A stretch of 64,000 bases of DNA from Mercurialis annua (lineage: Eukaryota; Streptophyta; Magnoliopsida; Malpighiales; Euphorbiaceae), in assembly GCF_937616625.2 (NCBI RefSeq), contig NC_065577.1, positions 23,821,501 to 23,885,500 on the forward strand, written 5' to 3'. The first letter of the stretch is position 1. The number at the start of each line of letters is the position of its first letter. Below the pieces are notes generated by a model. The model searched no databases and had not been told where the DNA came from. It saw only the letters and a program-made list of their open reading frames with translations. Positions 1 through 10,182 of this stretch are shown piece by piece. Made by a program: the position numbers and the translations under genes.

Positions 1-191
1 GTTAACCAGAAGTGGTTCAACCACTTCGGTTGAACCACAACCAAGAAGAAATCATATTTTTTTTTAAAAAAAACCCGAACCAAAACGAATCGAACCACGA
101 AAATCTACGAAACTTCAAATACCCCTCAAAACACATCCGGAACCACGTCGGAAATTAACAAAATAAATTTAAAATTTTACGGGATATTACA
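1..191 (-). repeat. 3' LTR of the Ty3/gypsy element (5' portion only)
   Basis: Ends at 191 with the inverted form of TGTAATATCCCG and is preceded on the minus strand by a purine tract. It matches 8377-8567; the visible difference is the T9-A8-CCC run against T9-A10-C. The rest of this LTR lies left of the window. Confidence 0.92.
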
Positions 192-203
192 TTCTCCCCA
201 ACT
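192..203 (-). other. Polypurine tract of the gypsy element
   Basis: On the minus strand this reads AGTTGGGGAGAA directly before the TGTAATATCC start of the 3' LTR. This is the expected place and composition for the plus-strand DNA primer of a Ty3/gypsy element. Confidence 0.88.
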
Positions 204-308
204 AATTAAAAATTCGTCCTCGAATTTAACACGATAAGCAATTACCATCAGAACAACACGTAACACAAGTAAAAATCATAAAAGTCACAGAAATCAAGAT
301 ATTGTACC

Positions 309-3300
309 TCACGGAAATAGAAAAGGATAGCGATTCCGCATATCCAGCTCGGTCTCCCAAGTACACTCCTCTACAGAATGATTGCGCCAGAGAACTTTAA
401 CCATCGGAATCTCCTTGTTCCGCAGTTTACGCACTTGCGTATCAACAATCTCAACTGGCTGTTCCTCATAGGACAGCTCCTGGTCAATCTCAACACTCTG
501 AGGCACAATCACTTGCGAAGGATCAGAAATGCACTTTCTCAACATAGAAACGTGAAACACCGGATGTACTAACGACATGTCTGGCGGTAGAACCAGACGA
601 TAAGCCACAGCTCCAATCCTCTCCGAAATCTCATAAGGACCAATATACCTCGGTGCCAACTTTCCCTTGACACCAAAACGAACCACGCCTTTCATAGGCG
701 AAACCCGAAGAAATACGAAATCACCAACCTGGAACTCAATGTCTTTCCTCTTCGGATCCGCATAACTCTTGTGCCGACTAAAAGCAGTCTCTAACCTCCG
801 TTTGATCAACGGTACCTTCTCTGAGGTAATCTGAATAATCTCAGCTCCCGAGAGTTTACGCTCTCCGACCTCCTCCCAACAAATAGGAGATCTACACTTG
901 CGCCCGTACAAAGCCTCATACGGCGCCATCTCGATACTCGCATGATAACTGTTGTTATAGGAAAACTCAATCAACGGCAAATGAGTATCCCAGCTACCCT
1001 GAAAATCGAGAACACACATCCTGAGCATATCCTCCAACGTCTGAATAGTCCTCTCAGACTGACCGTCAGTCTGAGGATGAAAAGCTGTACTGAAATCCAA
1101 CCGAGAACCCAAGGATTCCTGTAACGCTTTCCAGAACCTCGAAGTAAACACAGAACCTCTGTCTGAAACAATAGAAACCGGTACACCATGCAAACTGACA
1201 ATCCTGTCGATGTACAACTGAGCCAACCTCGAAGCAGTATACGAAACCTTTATCGGAAGGAAATGAGCTGACTTGGTCATACGGTCAACTATCACCCAGA
1301 TGGAATCGTATCCCTGTCGAGTACGTGGTAACCCAACCACAAAATCCATAGCAATCCGCTCCCACTTCCACTCTGGAATAGGTAGTGGCTGCAGATAGCC
1401 AAAAGGTCTCTGATGCTCCAGCTTCACCTGCTGGCACGTCAGACACTTAGAAACATACTCAGCGACATCCTTCTTCATCCCGCTCCACCAGTAGGTACCT
1501 TTAAGATCATGGTACATCTTAGTAGAACCCGGATGAACACTATAAGCAGACTTGTGCGCTTCTTCCAGAATCTGGTCCCTCAAACCATCTGAATCCGGAA
1601 CACACAATCTCGAACCATGTCTCAGAACACCATCCACAAAAGTAAATTCAGGATTTCCATCATGCTGAACCTCCTCAATAATCCGTTTCAACTGTGAATC
1701 CTCAGCTTGTAAAGCTTTGATCCGATCAATCAAAACGGGTTGCACTTGCAACTGTGCTAACAAACAACCAGTCTGAGAAATCTGCAAACCATAGCCCGAA
1801 GCTATCAAACTGTGCCACTCTCTAACCATGGGTCTACGCCCAATCTCAGAAATATGAGCCAAGCTGCCCGAAGACTTGCGACTCAACGCATCGGCTACCA
1901 CATTAGCCTTACCAGGATGGTACTGAATAGTACAGTCGTAGTCTTTCAGCAACTCTAACCACCTCCTCTGTCTCAAGTTCAATTCTCTCTGATCAAAGAT
2001 ATACTTCAGACTCTTATGATCAGTGAAAATCTCACAAGTAGCACCATACAAATAATGCCTCCAGATTTTCAGCGCAAAAACCACAGCTGCCAACTCTAAA
2101 TCATGAGTAGGGTAATTCACCTCATGCTTCTTCAACTGTCTGGAAGCATAGGCAATCACCTGTCCATGTTGCATCAGAACGCAACCCAAACCAATCCGAG
2201 ACGCATCACAATACACTGTGAAACCATCAATGCCAGAAGGCAATGCCAAAACCGGAGCTGTAGTCAAAATCTCCTTGAGCTTCTCAAAGCTGGCCTCGCA
2301 CTTGTCAGTCCACTCAAACTTGACACCCTTCTGTGTCAGTTTAGTCAAAGGTGCAGATATTCTGGAGAAATCTTGCACGAACCGACGATAGTAACCAGCT
2401 AAACCCAGAAAACTTCTGATCTCGGTAACTGACCTTGGCCTTTGCCAATCCATGACCGCCTCAATCTTCTTCGGATCAACCTTGATCCCATCTTTCGACA
2501 CCACGTATCCTAGAAAGGTAACCTGATCCAACCAGAACTCACATTTTGAGAACTTAGCGTACAACTGATGCTCACGCAACGTCTGTAGTATAGTCCTCAA
2601 ATGATAAGCATGCTCCTCCTCACTCCGAGAATAGATCAAAATGTCATCAATGAAAACGATAACAAACTGATCCAAAAACGGCTTGAACACTCTGTTCATC
2701 ATATCCATAAATGCTGCTGGTGCGTTCGTCAGACCAAAGGACATAACCAGAAACTCAAAATGTCCATAACGAGTCCGAAAAGCAGTCTTAGGCACATCTG
2801 CATCACGGATCCGTAACTGATGATACCCAGACCTCAAATCAATTTTGGAAAAACACTTCGCACCCTGCAACTGGTCAAACAGATCATCGATGCGAGGAAG
2901 AGGATATCTGTTCTTGACAGTAGCCTTATTCAACTGTCTGTAGTCGATACACAGCCGAAAGGAACCGTCTTTCTTTTTTACAAACAGAACTGGAGCACCC
3001 CACGGAGAAGTACTCGGTCTGATGAACCCGCTATCCAACAACTCTTGTAACTGGTCCTTCAACTCCTTCAGCTCTGCAGGAGCCATCCGATACGGCGGTA
3101 TCGAAATCGGAGTTGTACCAGAAAGCACATCAATGCAAAACTCAATATCACGATCAGGTGGTAATCCAGGCAATTCCTCTGGAAACACATCAGTGAATTC
3201 ATTCACTATCGGAACACTATGCATATCACTACCACCAGCCTCCAAATCACGAACCACAGCAAGAAAACCCTGGCAACCCTTGCCTAACATCCGCTTCGCC

Positions 3301-5276
3301 TTGATGGCAGAAATCAGATTCTTAGGTGTCTCTGCCTTTTCTCCCTGAAAGAAAAAAGGTAGACCACCTGGAATCCTGAACTCGACTGACTTCCCTCGAC
3401 AGTCAATAGAAGCATAATGGCGTGACAACCAGTCCATCCCCAAGATAACATCAAAAGAAAGAACGTCAAGTACAATCAAATCAGCACATAATTCTCTACC
3501 CTGAATAACCACTGGACACGAAGGATAAACAACGTCCACTACTACACCTTCAGACATAGGTGTAGACACAGCTAGAGGTTCACTCAAAACAGATGGTGCC
3601 ATGCCCAATTTCCCAGCAAAACATGTAGATACAAACGAATGGGTTGCACCCGCATCAAATAACACTAAAGCATCAGTAAAAGAAATCGGGATGGTACCTT
3701 GCACCACAGCGTTTGATGCACGCGCATCCTGAGGAGTAAGTGCGAACACTCTGGCCTGACCCTGCGGCTGTTGCTGCGAACTCTGCCCAGTACCATAACC
3801 GTTGGAACCTCTACCGCCGTTACCACGGCCACCAAAACCTCTGCCACCAGAACCACGGCCCCGCTGGCCACCAAAAGATGCTGCAGGTTGAGCGTACCCT
3901 ACAGACTGTGTAAACGCAGGTCTCTGCTGCTGATAAGATGACTGCGCCACACTGGAGTTAGACATCTGCTGCCCAGATGTCGGACACTCCCTAGAAAAAT
4001 CACCCGGCTGGCCACAAGTGAAACAACCTCCAGGAGCTAACTGGCACTGACCATAATGCCTACGTCTGCAATTCTGGCAGAATGGAATGTTCGATCCACC
4101 ACTGTACCCGCGTCCTGAACCACGGTTGCTCCCACTGCTACTTGAACTGTACGGAGCACTCCTGGCACTATGCCTCCCTTTGTTGTGAGTCCGCCGACTC
4201 CCTCTGTTGGCCTGAGAAGAGCCACTGTAGTAGTTCCCACTACCATGCTGCACTGGGGCCTGCTGCCCCCCACTAGGATCGTCACTCTTTCCCTTCTGAT
4301 TCTGGAAAGGGTCAGAGATCGTCCCAAACTGAACCATCGAATTCTCCATCCGCCGCGCACTATCCACTAATCGAGCAAACTCCATGTTTGTCCCTATCAG
4401 CAAAGGAAGAAACTCCGAGCCTAAACCCCTAACATAACGGTCGTTCACTCGCTCTTGATCACCCTGTAGATCTGTAGCAAACCGCCCCAAACGTACAAAC
4501 TCAGTAGTGTAGTCTGTCACCGATCTATCCCCCTTCTTCAAAGTGAGCAGCTTTTCTCTGAAACTCTCAGTAACAGAGAAGGGTAGATAGTAACCTCTGA
4601 ACCTGATCACAAAATCAGCCCAAGGCAAAGTATCCATAACTGGCCTGATGTTATCGCGATACCAATCCTTAGCTGGACCCTTCAGCGACATTTCCACAAG
4701 CATCACTGATTGACGATCAGACGCTTGAATCCTCTGACTATTGTACTCAAATTCCTCCAAAAAGTCAAGAGCATCCCCAGTACCATCAAAAGAAGTCGGA
4801 TTCAACTTCAAGTAGGTCATCACCAACTCTCTGTCTGTTGGAATATGACCGACACCAGCAATTCCACCAATACCAGCTACAGCACCAACCTGAGGTTGCT
4901 GTTGCTGCGCTAACTGACCCAGTATATTACACTGATTCTGCAGTAGAGCCTGATTGTTCTGCATCTCGACAACGCCAGCCAAGAAAGTAGTGAAGTCGAA
5001 CGCTTGCATATTTGGTGCTTGTTGCACCTCTGGTGCCTGCTGCACATTCGGTGCCTGAACACCTGCTGCACCGCGTCCTCTAGCTCCACCTCTACCAGCA
5101 CCAGCTCCTCTGCCTCTACCAGCACCTCTACCTCTGCCAGCACCTCCACCTCGACCACGTCCAGCATTAGCCTGAACTGGTGGTACGTTCTGATCGACTT
5201 CCATGGAAATCGCATCCTCAGCCACAACTTCTAGCTCTGCCGCAGCACGAGCACGAGTACGAATAACGTTGTTCAT
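309..5276 (-). CDS. Gag-pol polyprotein of Ty3/gypsy chromovirus, intact frame
   Basis: A 1655-residue uninterrupted polyprotein that would supply capsid, protease, reverse transcriptase, RNase H and integrase. Order seen: Gly/Arg-rich N-terminus (about 38-72), gag core (about 160-300, with GPAKDWY), a CxxCxxxHxxxC cluster (400-411), a zinc knuckle C418-C421-D426-C431, a second RGG-rich patch (about 470-495), protease motif [11 protein letters not shown] (D541), RT (about 720-930; FIDD at 875-878), RNase H (D1024, E1061, D1086; ends DALSRK), integrase with H1241, H1248, C1278, C1281 and catalytic D1311, D1372, E1408 (35 residues between the last two), a GPY-type module near 1546, and a chromodomain (about 1607-1653, ending near RYPFLF). 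The start is the first ATG after a 324-nt leader. Oddities: Asp replaces the zinc-knuckle His (codon 3999-4001), protease is DAG and RT is FIDD. No stop or frameshift, so it may be autonomous if the knuckle change is tolerated. Confidence 0.96.
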   Translation of the reverse strand: MNNVIRTRARAAAELEVVAEDAISMEVDQNVPPVQANAGRGRGGGAGRGRGAGRGRGAGAGRGGARGRGAAGVQAPNVQQAPEVQQAPNMQAFDFTTFLAGVVEMQNNQALLQNQCNILGQLAQQQQPQVGAVAGIGGIAGVGHIPTDRELVMTYLKLNPTSFDGTGDALDFLEEFEYNSQRIQASDRQSVMLVEMSLKGPAKDWYRDNIRPVMDTLPWADFVIRFRGYYLPFSVTESFREKLLTLKKGDRSVTDYTTEFVRLGRFATDLQGDQERVNDRYVRGLGSEFLPLLIGTNMEFARLVDSARRMENSMVQFGTISDPFQNQKGKSDDPSGGQQAPVQHGSGNYYSGSSQANRGSRRTHNKGRHSARSAPYSSSSSGSNRGSGRGYSGGSNIPFCQNCRRRHYGQCQLAPGGCFTCGQPGDFSRECPTSGQQMSNSSVAQSSYQQQRPAFTQSVGYAQPAASFGGQRGRGSGGRGFGGRGNGGRGSNGYGTGQSSQQQPQGQARVFALTPQDARASNAVVQGTIPISFTDALVLFDAGATHSFVSTCFAGKLGMAPSVLSEPLAVSTPMSEGVVVDVVYPSCPVVIQGRELCADLIVLDVLSFDVILGMDWLSRHYASIDCRGKSVEFRIPGGLPFFFQGEKAETPKNLISAIKAKRMLGKGCQGFLAVVRDLEAGGSDMHSVPIVNEFTDVFPEELPGLPPDRDIEFCIDVLSGTTPISIPPYRMAPAELKELKDQLQELLDSGFIRPSTSPWGAPVLFVKKKDGSFRLCIDYRQLNKATVKNRYPLPRIDDLFDQLQGAKCFSKIDLRSGYHQLRIRDADVPKTAFRTRYGHFEFLVMSFGLTNAPAAFMDMMNRVFKPFLDQFVIVFIDDILIYSRSEEEHAYHLRTILQTLREHQLYAKFSKCEFWLDQVTFLGYVVSKDGIKVDPKKIEAVMDWQRPRSVTEIRSFLGLAGYYRRFVQDFSRISAPLTKLTQKGVKFEWTDKCEASFEKLKEILTTAPVLALPSGIDGFTVYCDASRIGLGCVLMQHGQVIAYASRQLKKHEVNYPTHDLELAAVVFALKIWRHYLYGATCEIFTDHKSLKYIFDQRELNLRQRRWLELLKDYDCTIQYHPGKANVVADALSRKSSGSLAHISEIGRRPMVREWHSLIASGYGLQISQTGCLLAQLQVQPVLIDRIKALQAEDSQLKRIIEEVQHDGNPEFTFVDGVLRHGSRLCVPDSDGLRDQILEEAHKSAYSVHPGSTKMYHDLKGTYWWSGMKKDVAEYVSKCLTCQQVKLEHQRPFGYLQPLPIPEWKWERIAMDFVVGLPRTRQGYDSIWVIVDRMTKSAHFLPIKVSYTASRLAQLYIDRIVSLHGVPVSIVSDRGSVFTSRFWKALQESLGSRLDFSTAFHPQTDGQSERTIQTLEDMLRMCVLDFQGSWDTHLPLIEFSYNNSYHASIEMAPYEALYGRKCRSPICWEEVGERKLSGAEIIQITSEKVPLIKRRLETAFSRHKSYADPKRKDIEFQVGDFVFLRVSPMKGVVRFGVKGKLAPRYIGPYEISERIGAVAYRLVLPPDMSLVHPVFHVSMLRKCISDPSQVIVPQSVEIDQELSYEEQPVEIVDTQVRKLRNKEIPMVKVLWRNHSVEECTWETELDMRNRYPFLFP

Positions 5277-5600
5277 ATCCTAAGATTGAACGACAACAAT
5301 TTAAATAACAGATATGTCATACACAAGTATGAACAAAACAAGCAACATATAGGATTTCCCAAGAAATCAACAGCAATAAAATGTTCACCCAAGTGAAATA
5401 AAATTAACATTTAACAACATCAAATCAACATACAATGACTGACTCGACGCAATCCTATTGGTGTAGGCAGAATGTTTGAAAATCAAAAGATGACGTTTTT
5501 AAAGACATGACAGAATCCTATATCCGCAGTAGTTCCTAAGACACATCCATACTTAACAGAGTAAACACATAGCAAGCAATTGGCCTTGGTTTGAAACCAA
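5277..5600 (-). other. Leader between PBS and gag-pol start
   Basis: About 324 nt of untranslated leader between primer binding site and gag ATG. In retroelements this region usually carries packaging signals. I see no further recognisable motif and no gene. Confidence 0.7.
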
Positions 5601-5613
5601 GGCTCTGATACCA
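5601..5613 (-). other. Primer binding site, initiator tRNA-Met
   Basis: Minus strand reads TGGTATCAGAGCC, complementary to the 3' end of plant initiator tRNA-Met. It lies 4 nt inside the 5' LTR end (5618), where the minus-strand DNA primer should anneal. Confidence 0.92.
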
Positions 5614-6206
5614 AGTTTGTCACGACCCATTTTCATGAATCGCGACCGGCGCTAGGGTATGGGTAATGTAGTACCGAAACCCGTAGCTAGCCTTTCATTT
5701 AATTCATAAACACATAAACCTGCAGAAAACCAATGCTCGGGGGCAACCGAGACTTCAACCTAAACTAGCAGTTATAAAATCAACAGTTAATATAACATGC
5801 TTATTCAATTCTGAGTCTAAAATAGATTTATCATAAACCAATATAAATAATATAACATGCCAAAGCAATATAACCAGTCGAACCAATCCGACAAAATATA
5901 TAATAATAACAAAGACGTCTAGTTACTACTGCGGTCTAAGAATAAAACAGTTTTACAGTTTTATCAAAATAAAAGGAACCTCCGAGGAAAAGTAAATGCG
6001 GAGATCACCAGACTCTCTCAGATCATAACCCTGGGGAAAATTGGGAAAACAACGGGGTCAGATATACTGAGATGAGTTCATACCACTATTTACATTTATT
6101 AAGTGGAAAACCTTTAAAACGCTTAAAACATTTAATAACGATATTACAGATAATAGTTGGAACCCTAATCCACAATTCTAAATAATAATCATAATCCAAT
6201 AGGTCT

Positions 6207-6326
6207 GGTCCCGAGAGCTGAGCTACACCGAGTTACCACTGACCACACTTATACCAGAGTCCCGAGAGCTGAGCTACACCGAGTTACTCTACCTGGTCCC
6301 GAGAGCTATGCTCACACCGAGTTACC
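6207..6326 (-). repeat. Threefold local repeat in the LTR
   Basis: Three irregularly spaced copies of a unit containing TCCCGAGAGCT, GCT(C)ACACCGAGTTAC (plus-strand reading) start near 6207, 6257 and 6294. The LTR at 29278-31977 has a different triplicate (GAGACGTATCT) in the homologous place, so this spot is prone to family-specific tandem repeats. Confidence 0.8.
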
Positions 6327-6374
6327 ACATTTCCATATATACCTTACCCAGATCAATACCGGTGCGCACGCAGT

Positions 6375-6393
6375 CCTAATGATGCCCATTAGG
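6375..6393 (-). other. Conserved LTR hairpin, gypsy 5' LTR copy
   Basis: Stem CCTAAT/ATTAGG (6375-6380 with 6388-6393) around a 7-nt loop, GGGCATC in element sense. It is flanked by GCTAC upstream and ACTGCGTGCGCACCGGTA downstream, both kept in the related LTRs, where the stem bases change in pairs. It lies in the predicted transcribed part of the LTR. Confidence 0.75.
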
Positions 6394-8148
6394 TAGCACG
6401 TTCCAACTAAGAGCCATAATATAAAAACAGTTCGAAATATACGTACAGTATATATATTTAATACTAAAATAACAATTTACTTAATAAAGCGGTAAATAGT
6501 AAATATAAACTCACTGCTTGCTAATCCGCGTGAAATACCGGCAAGCAACTAACTCTGGTTCGCCTCTGAAGCACGAACAGTAGACGAGTCTAGACAAATA
6601 AAATAATTATTAAAATCAGACCCTAACTCTAAAGAGTACTAGACACCACATAAGACTAGCACAAATGACATGTCGGAATAAACAATCCAAAGCACACACA
6701 ATTAATACCCATTAGGTAATAGAATCCAATTAATATAAGTCTATTGAGTTCCCGCTTAAAATCCAATTTATAAATATTGTTTAATAACCTTAAATAATAA
6801 TTAATTTCCAAATAGTGGGTTAGCCGAGCTACCAATAACTACCAAGCTAACCTCACTAGTCGGGTGACCCAAGTCTAACCCGACTTAAAACAATTATCAA
6901 ATATAAACCCAAGTTTATATTTATAAAATAAATCCATAAAATAATAAACCATTTTAAAAGCGGAACTCAATAGCTTCAAATACAAGTAACCCAAGTTACA
7001 AATCAAAAACTTAACATTTTAAGTTAATAAAAGTTTAGGGACTAAATCGTACTTTAACCAATTAGGGACTAAATTGTACTTTAGCCAATTTGATATCCGA
7101 AATCAAATTAATTGCTTTTCTCTATAATAAAAACCAAATATAAAGTTACTAGTCAAAAATCCATTTAATAAGATTGTAGAATAAGTTCAGGGGCTAAATT
7201 GTAATTTAACCAATTAAACCAAATTTAAATTTGAAATTAATTATAATTACCCGAGTAATTATATTAGCTTAATTTATAAACACCCATCGTTTAAATATAT
7301 CATTTATAACATATCTAAATTCAAAGTTATTATTAAATAGATTCAATTTACAATAACTAGAGGAATTCATTTGTTTTAGTCAAAATAAATTGGTAACCTC
7401 TATGGCTATTTAGCCATCACCTACACCTAATGAACATCCAATTCAAATGCCCATGAACAGAGAGGCTACGCACAGAATCAAACCAACATTTTCCATTTAA
7501 AGCTACTAAACCCATTTCTAAATCAATCAAGCTTAAGATCATAATCCAACTAGAGTATGATCAAAGACATAACACCAACCCAAAACTCATCTTAGGCAAG
7601 AACCAAACATAGAAAACAAGTTAACAGTAACTCTATAACAAAAGAAAATGAAACCGAGAACATACATTACAAAAGATCCGAATTGTCGAATTTAAACCCA
7701 CGACCAAGGATTAAACCATTAAGGACCAATCCTCTAAGATATTTATGACATAAAGGAAACCAAAATCCAAGCCAAAGGGAAGGAATGGTTCGGCAGAAAC
7801 CAAAAACCAAAACAGAAAACACATAGCAAACAGAAACGATGAAACGGGATTGATTAGAACCAGATCGACGGCGTACCGTTCAGCGAAACTGAGATAGGGA
7901 GACGTAGGGAATTGAGTCCAGAACGTCTGAGATCAAGCGGAATCAATTTCGATCTAGAAACGAAAGAGAACGAACCAAATTACGTAATGTCGTTCATAAG
8001 CAAAATCTGGAAATCAAAGGAATCAGAAAACTTACCGAACAGCGATCTTTGGAAGATGATAACAGGTTCGATACTCAGCGAAATGACAAGCGGAAAACGG
8101 CTAGGGTTTCAGTGATGAGTGGTGAAGATTTTCTGCTTAGAAGTCGAG

Positions 8149-8157
8149 CTGATATAA
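8149..8157 (-). promoter_or_regulatory. Candidate TATA box in gypsy 5' LTR
   Basis: Minus strand reads CGTTATATC about 415 bp into the LTR and about 70 bp downstream of the dyad chain. The other LTRs have better TATA matches in comparable positions. This one is weak. Confidence 0.35.
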
Positions 8158-8227
8158 CGAGTGGAAGTAGGTCGAAAACAGGTCGGAAGTGGGTTGGGCG
8201 AAGGGGTCCAAAAGCTGGTAAGATTCA

Positions 8228-8404
8228 CGAACGGGAATGGCCATTTTTGGCCTGTTCCCGTTCGAGAAAGGGCCTGGTCTCGAACGAGACCAGGCCTGAA
8301 AAAGGATTCTCGTTCGAGAATCCTTGGATTCTCGAACGAGAACAAATTAATTCCTCAGGTCTCGATTGAGACCTGAGTTAACCAGAAGTGGTTCAACCAC
8401 TTCG
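8228..8404 (-). promoter_or_regulatory. Chain of perfect dyads upstream of the gypsy TATA
   Basis: Consecutive inverted repeats: CGAACGGGAA/TTCCCGTTCG (8228-8237, 8255-8264); GGCCTGGTCTCG and CGAGACCAGGCC around AA (8271-8296); GGATTCTCG and CGAGAATCC around TT (8304-8323); GGATTCTCG/CGAGAA around AA (8326-8342); CTCAGGTCTC and GAGACCTGAG around GATT (8354-8377); then AAGTGGT/ACCACTT dyads. Several share a CG-AA-CG or CG-TT-CG centre. Regulatory or structural function is inferred from position only. Confidence 0.7.
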
Positions 8405-8567
8405 GTTGAACCACAACCAAGAAGAAATCATATTTTTTTTTAAAAAAAAAACGAACCAAAACGAATCGAACCACGAAAATCTACGAAACTTCAAATACCC
8501 CTCAAAACACATCCGGAACCACGTCGGAAATTAACAAAATAAATTTAAAATTTTACGGGATATTACA

Positions 8568-10182
8568 GTAAACGCTTGGCTTAAATAGCTAAAAAGGTGA
8601 AACATTTGGTTTTGTTTCGTAACATTTGTAAACGTTCGGCTTAAATCGCTGAAAAGGGGAAACGTTTGGATTTGTTCCGTAACGTTTGTAAATGTTTGGC
8701 TTAAATTGTTAAAAAGGGGAAACGTTTGGATTTATTTCGTAATGTTTGGAAACGATTGGTTTTGTTTCGTAATGTTTGTAAACGTTTGGCTTAAATCGCT
8801 AAAAATGTGAAACGTTTAGATTTGTTTTGTAACGTTTTACATGTTTTGTTTTGTTTCGTAATGTTGTAAACGTTTGGCTAAAAATCGCTAAAAAGGTAAA
8901 ACGTTTGGATTTGTCTCGTAACGTTTGTAAATGCTTTGGTTTAAATCGCTAAAATGGGGAAACGTTTGGATTTGTTTTGTAACATTTGCAAACGTTAAGC
9001 TTCAATCGCTAAAAAGGTGAAACGTTTGGATTTGTTTCGTAATGTTTGTAAACGTTTGGTTTCAATTGCTAAAAAGGTGAAACTCTTGGACTTGTTTCGT
9101 AACGTTAGTAAACGTTTGGCATAAATTGCTAAAAAGGTGAAATGCTTGGATTCGTTTCGGAAAGTTTGTAAACGTTTGGCTTAAATTGCTAAAAAGGTGA
9201 AACGCTTGGATTTGTTTCGTAACGTTTGTAAATATTTCGCTTAAATTGTTAAAAAGGTGAAACGTTTGGTTTTGTTTAGTAATGTTTGTAATGGTTTGGC
9301 TTAAATCGCTAAAAATGTGAAACGCTTGGATTTGTTTCGTAACGTTTTAAACGTTTGATTTTGTTTCGTAACGTTTGTAAACGTTTGGCTTAAATCGCTA
9401 AAAAGGTAAAATGTTTGGATTTGTTTCGTAACGTTTGTAAACGTTTGGCTTAAATCGTTAAAAAGGCGCAACATTTGGATTTGTTTTGTAACGTTGGTAA
9501 ATGTTTGGCTTAAATTGCCAGAAAGGTGACTCGTTTGGATTTGTTTCGTAACGTTTGTAAACGTTTTGTTAAAATCACTAAAAAGGTGAAACGTTTCGAT
9601 TTATTTCGTATAGTTTGTAAACCTTTAGCTTAAATCGCTAAATACGTGAAACGTTTGGATTTGTTTCATAGCCTTTGTAAATGTTTGGCTTAAATTGCTA
9701 ATAAGGTGAAACGCTTTGATTTGTTTCGTAATGTTTGTAAACGTTTGGCTTAAATTGCTAAAAAGGTCAAATGTTTGGATTTGTTTCGTAGGGTTTATAA
9801 ATGTTTGTCTTAAATCGCTTATATGGTGAAACATTATGATTTGTTTCGTACAGTTTTTATATGTTTGGCTTAAATCGCTAAAAAGGTGAAACGTTTGGAT
9901 TTGTTTTGTAACGTTTGTAAACGTATGGCTAAAATGCTTAGATTTGTTTCATAACGTCTGTACACTTTTGGCTTAAATTGCTAAAAAGGTTAAACACTTG
10001 GATTTGTTTCGTTGTGTTTGTAAACGTTTGACTTAAATTTCTAAAAAGGTGAAAACACTTGGTTTTGTTTCGTAACGTTTGTAAACGTTTGGCTTAAATT
10101 GCTAAAAATGTGAAACATTTGGATTTGTTTCGTAATGTTTGTAAACATTTGGCTTCAATCGCTAAAAAGGTGAAACGTTTGG
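8568..10182 (+). repeat. Segmental satellite duplication, copy 1
   Basis: Matches 12563-14194 monomer by monomer at an offset of about 3995 bp, including private variants (AAGCTTCAATCG, GATTCGTTTCGGAAAG, GCGCAACATTTGG). A deletion of roughly 18 bp near 9935 accounts for most of the length difference. Copy 1 is cut on the left by the gypsy insertion. Confidence 0.9.

Larger units (their letters stand above)
1..8567 (-). mobile_element. Ty3/gypsy chromovirus (Tekay/Del-like), nearly complete
   Basis: Read on the minus strand, the order is 5' LTR (8567 to 5618), a 4-nt gap, tRNA-Met primer binding site, leader, one gag-pol frame, a short 3' untranslated stretch, a purine tract and the start of the 3' LTR (191 to 1, cut by the window edge). 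The visible 191 bp of the 3' LTR match 8377-8567 of the 5' LTR almost base for base, differing only in an A/C run, so insertion looks recent. The element sits in the satellite. Its right flank starts GTAAA, so a GTAAA duplication is predicted just beyond the missing left end. The C-terminal chromodomain and domain order protease-RT-RNaseH-integrase place it among chromoviruses; the Tekay/Del assignment is my inference from sequence style. Confidence 0.93.
5618..8567 (-). repeat. 5' LTR of the Ty3/gypsy element (2950 bp)
   Basis: In element sense it begins TGTAATATCCCG at 8567 and ends GGGTCGTGACA at 5618, with TG/CA termini. Inside, in element order: a chain of dyads (8228-8404), a TATA candidate near 8150, long AT-rich sequence, a conserved hairpin (6375-6393), a local triplicate (6207-6326) and a conserved terminal block (about 5618-5690). 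If the TATA is right, U3 is only about 0.4 kb and the transcribed R/U5 part over 2 kb. Short open frames in it have no recognisable domain, so no gene is called. Confidence 0.93.

Noticed and set aside
3665..5234. Open frames opposite to or out of frame with gag-pol (Ser/Thr-rich or Val-rich)
   Set aside because: They are shadows of the Gly/Arg-rich and Gln-rich parts of gag and have no recognisable domain.
5601..5613. Possible tRNA-Met gene fragment
   Set aside because: Only the 13 nt of a primer binding site are present, correctly placed beside the LTR; no tRNA fold surrounds it.
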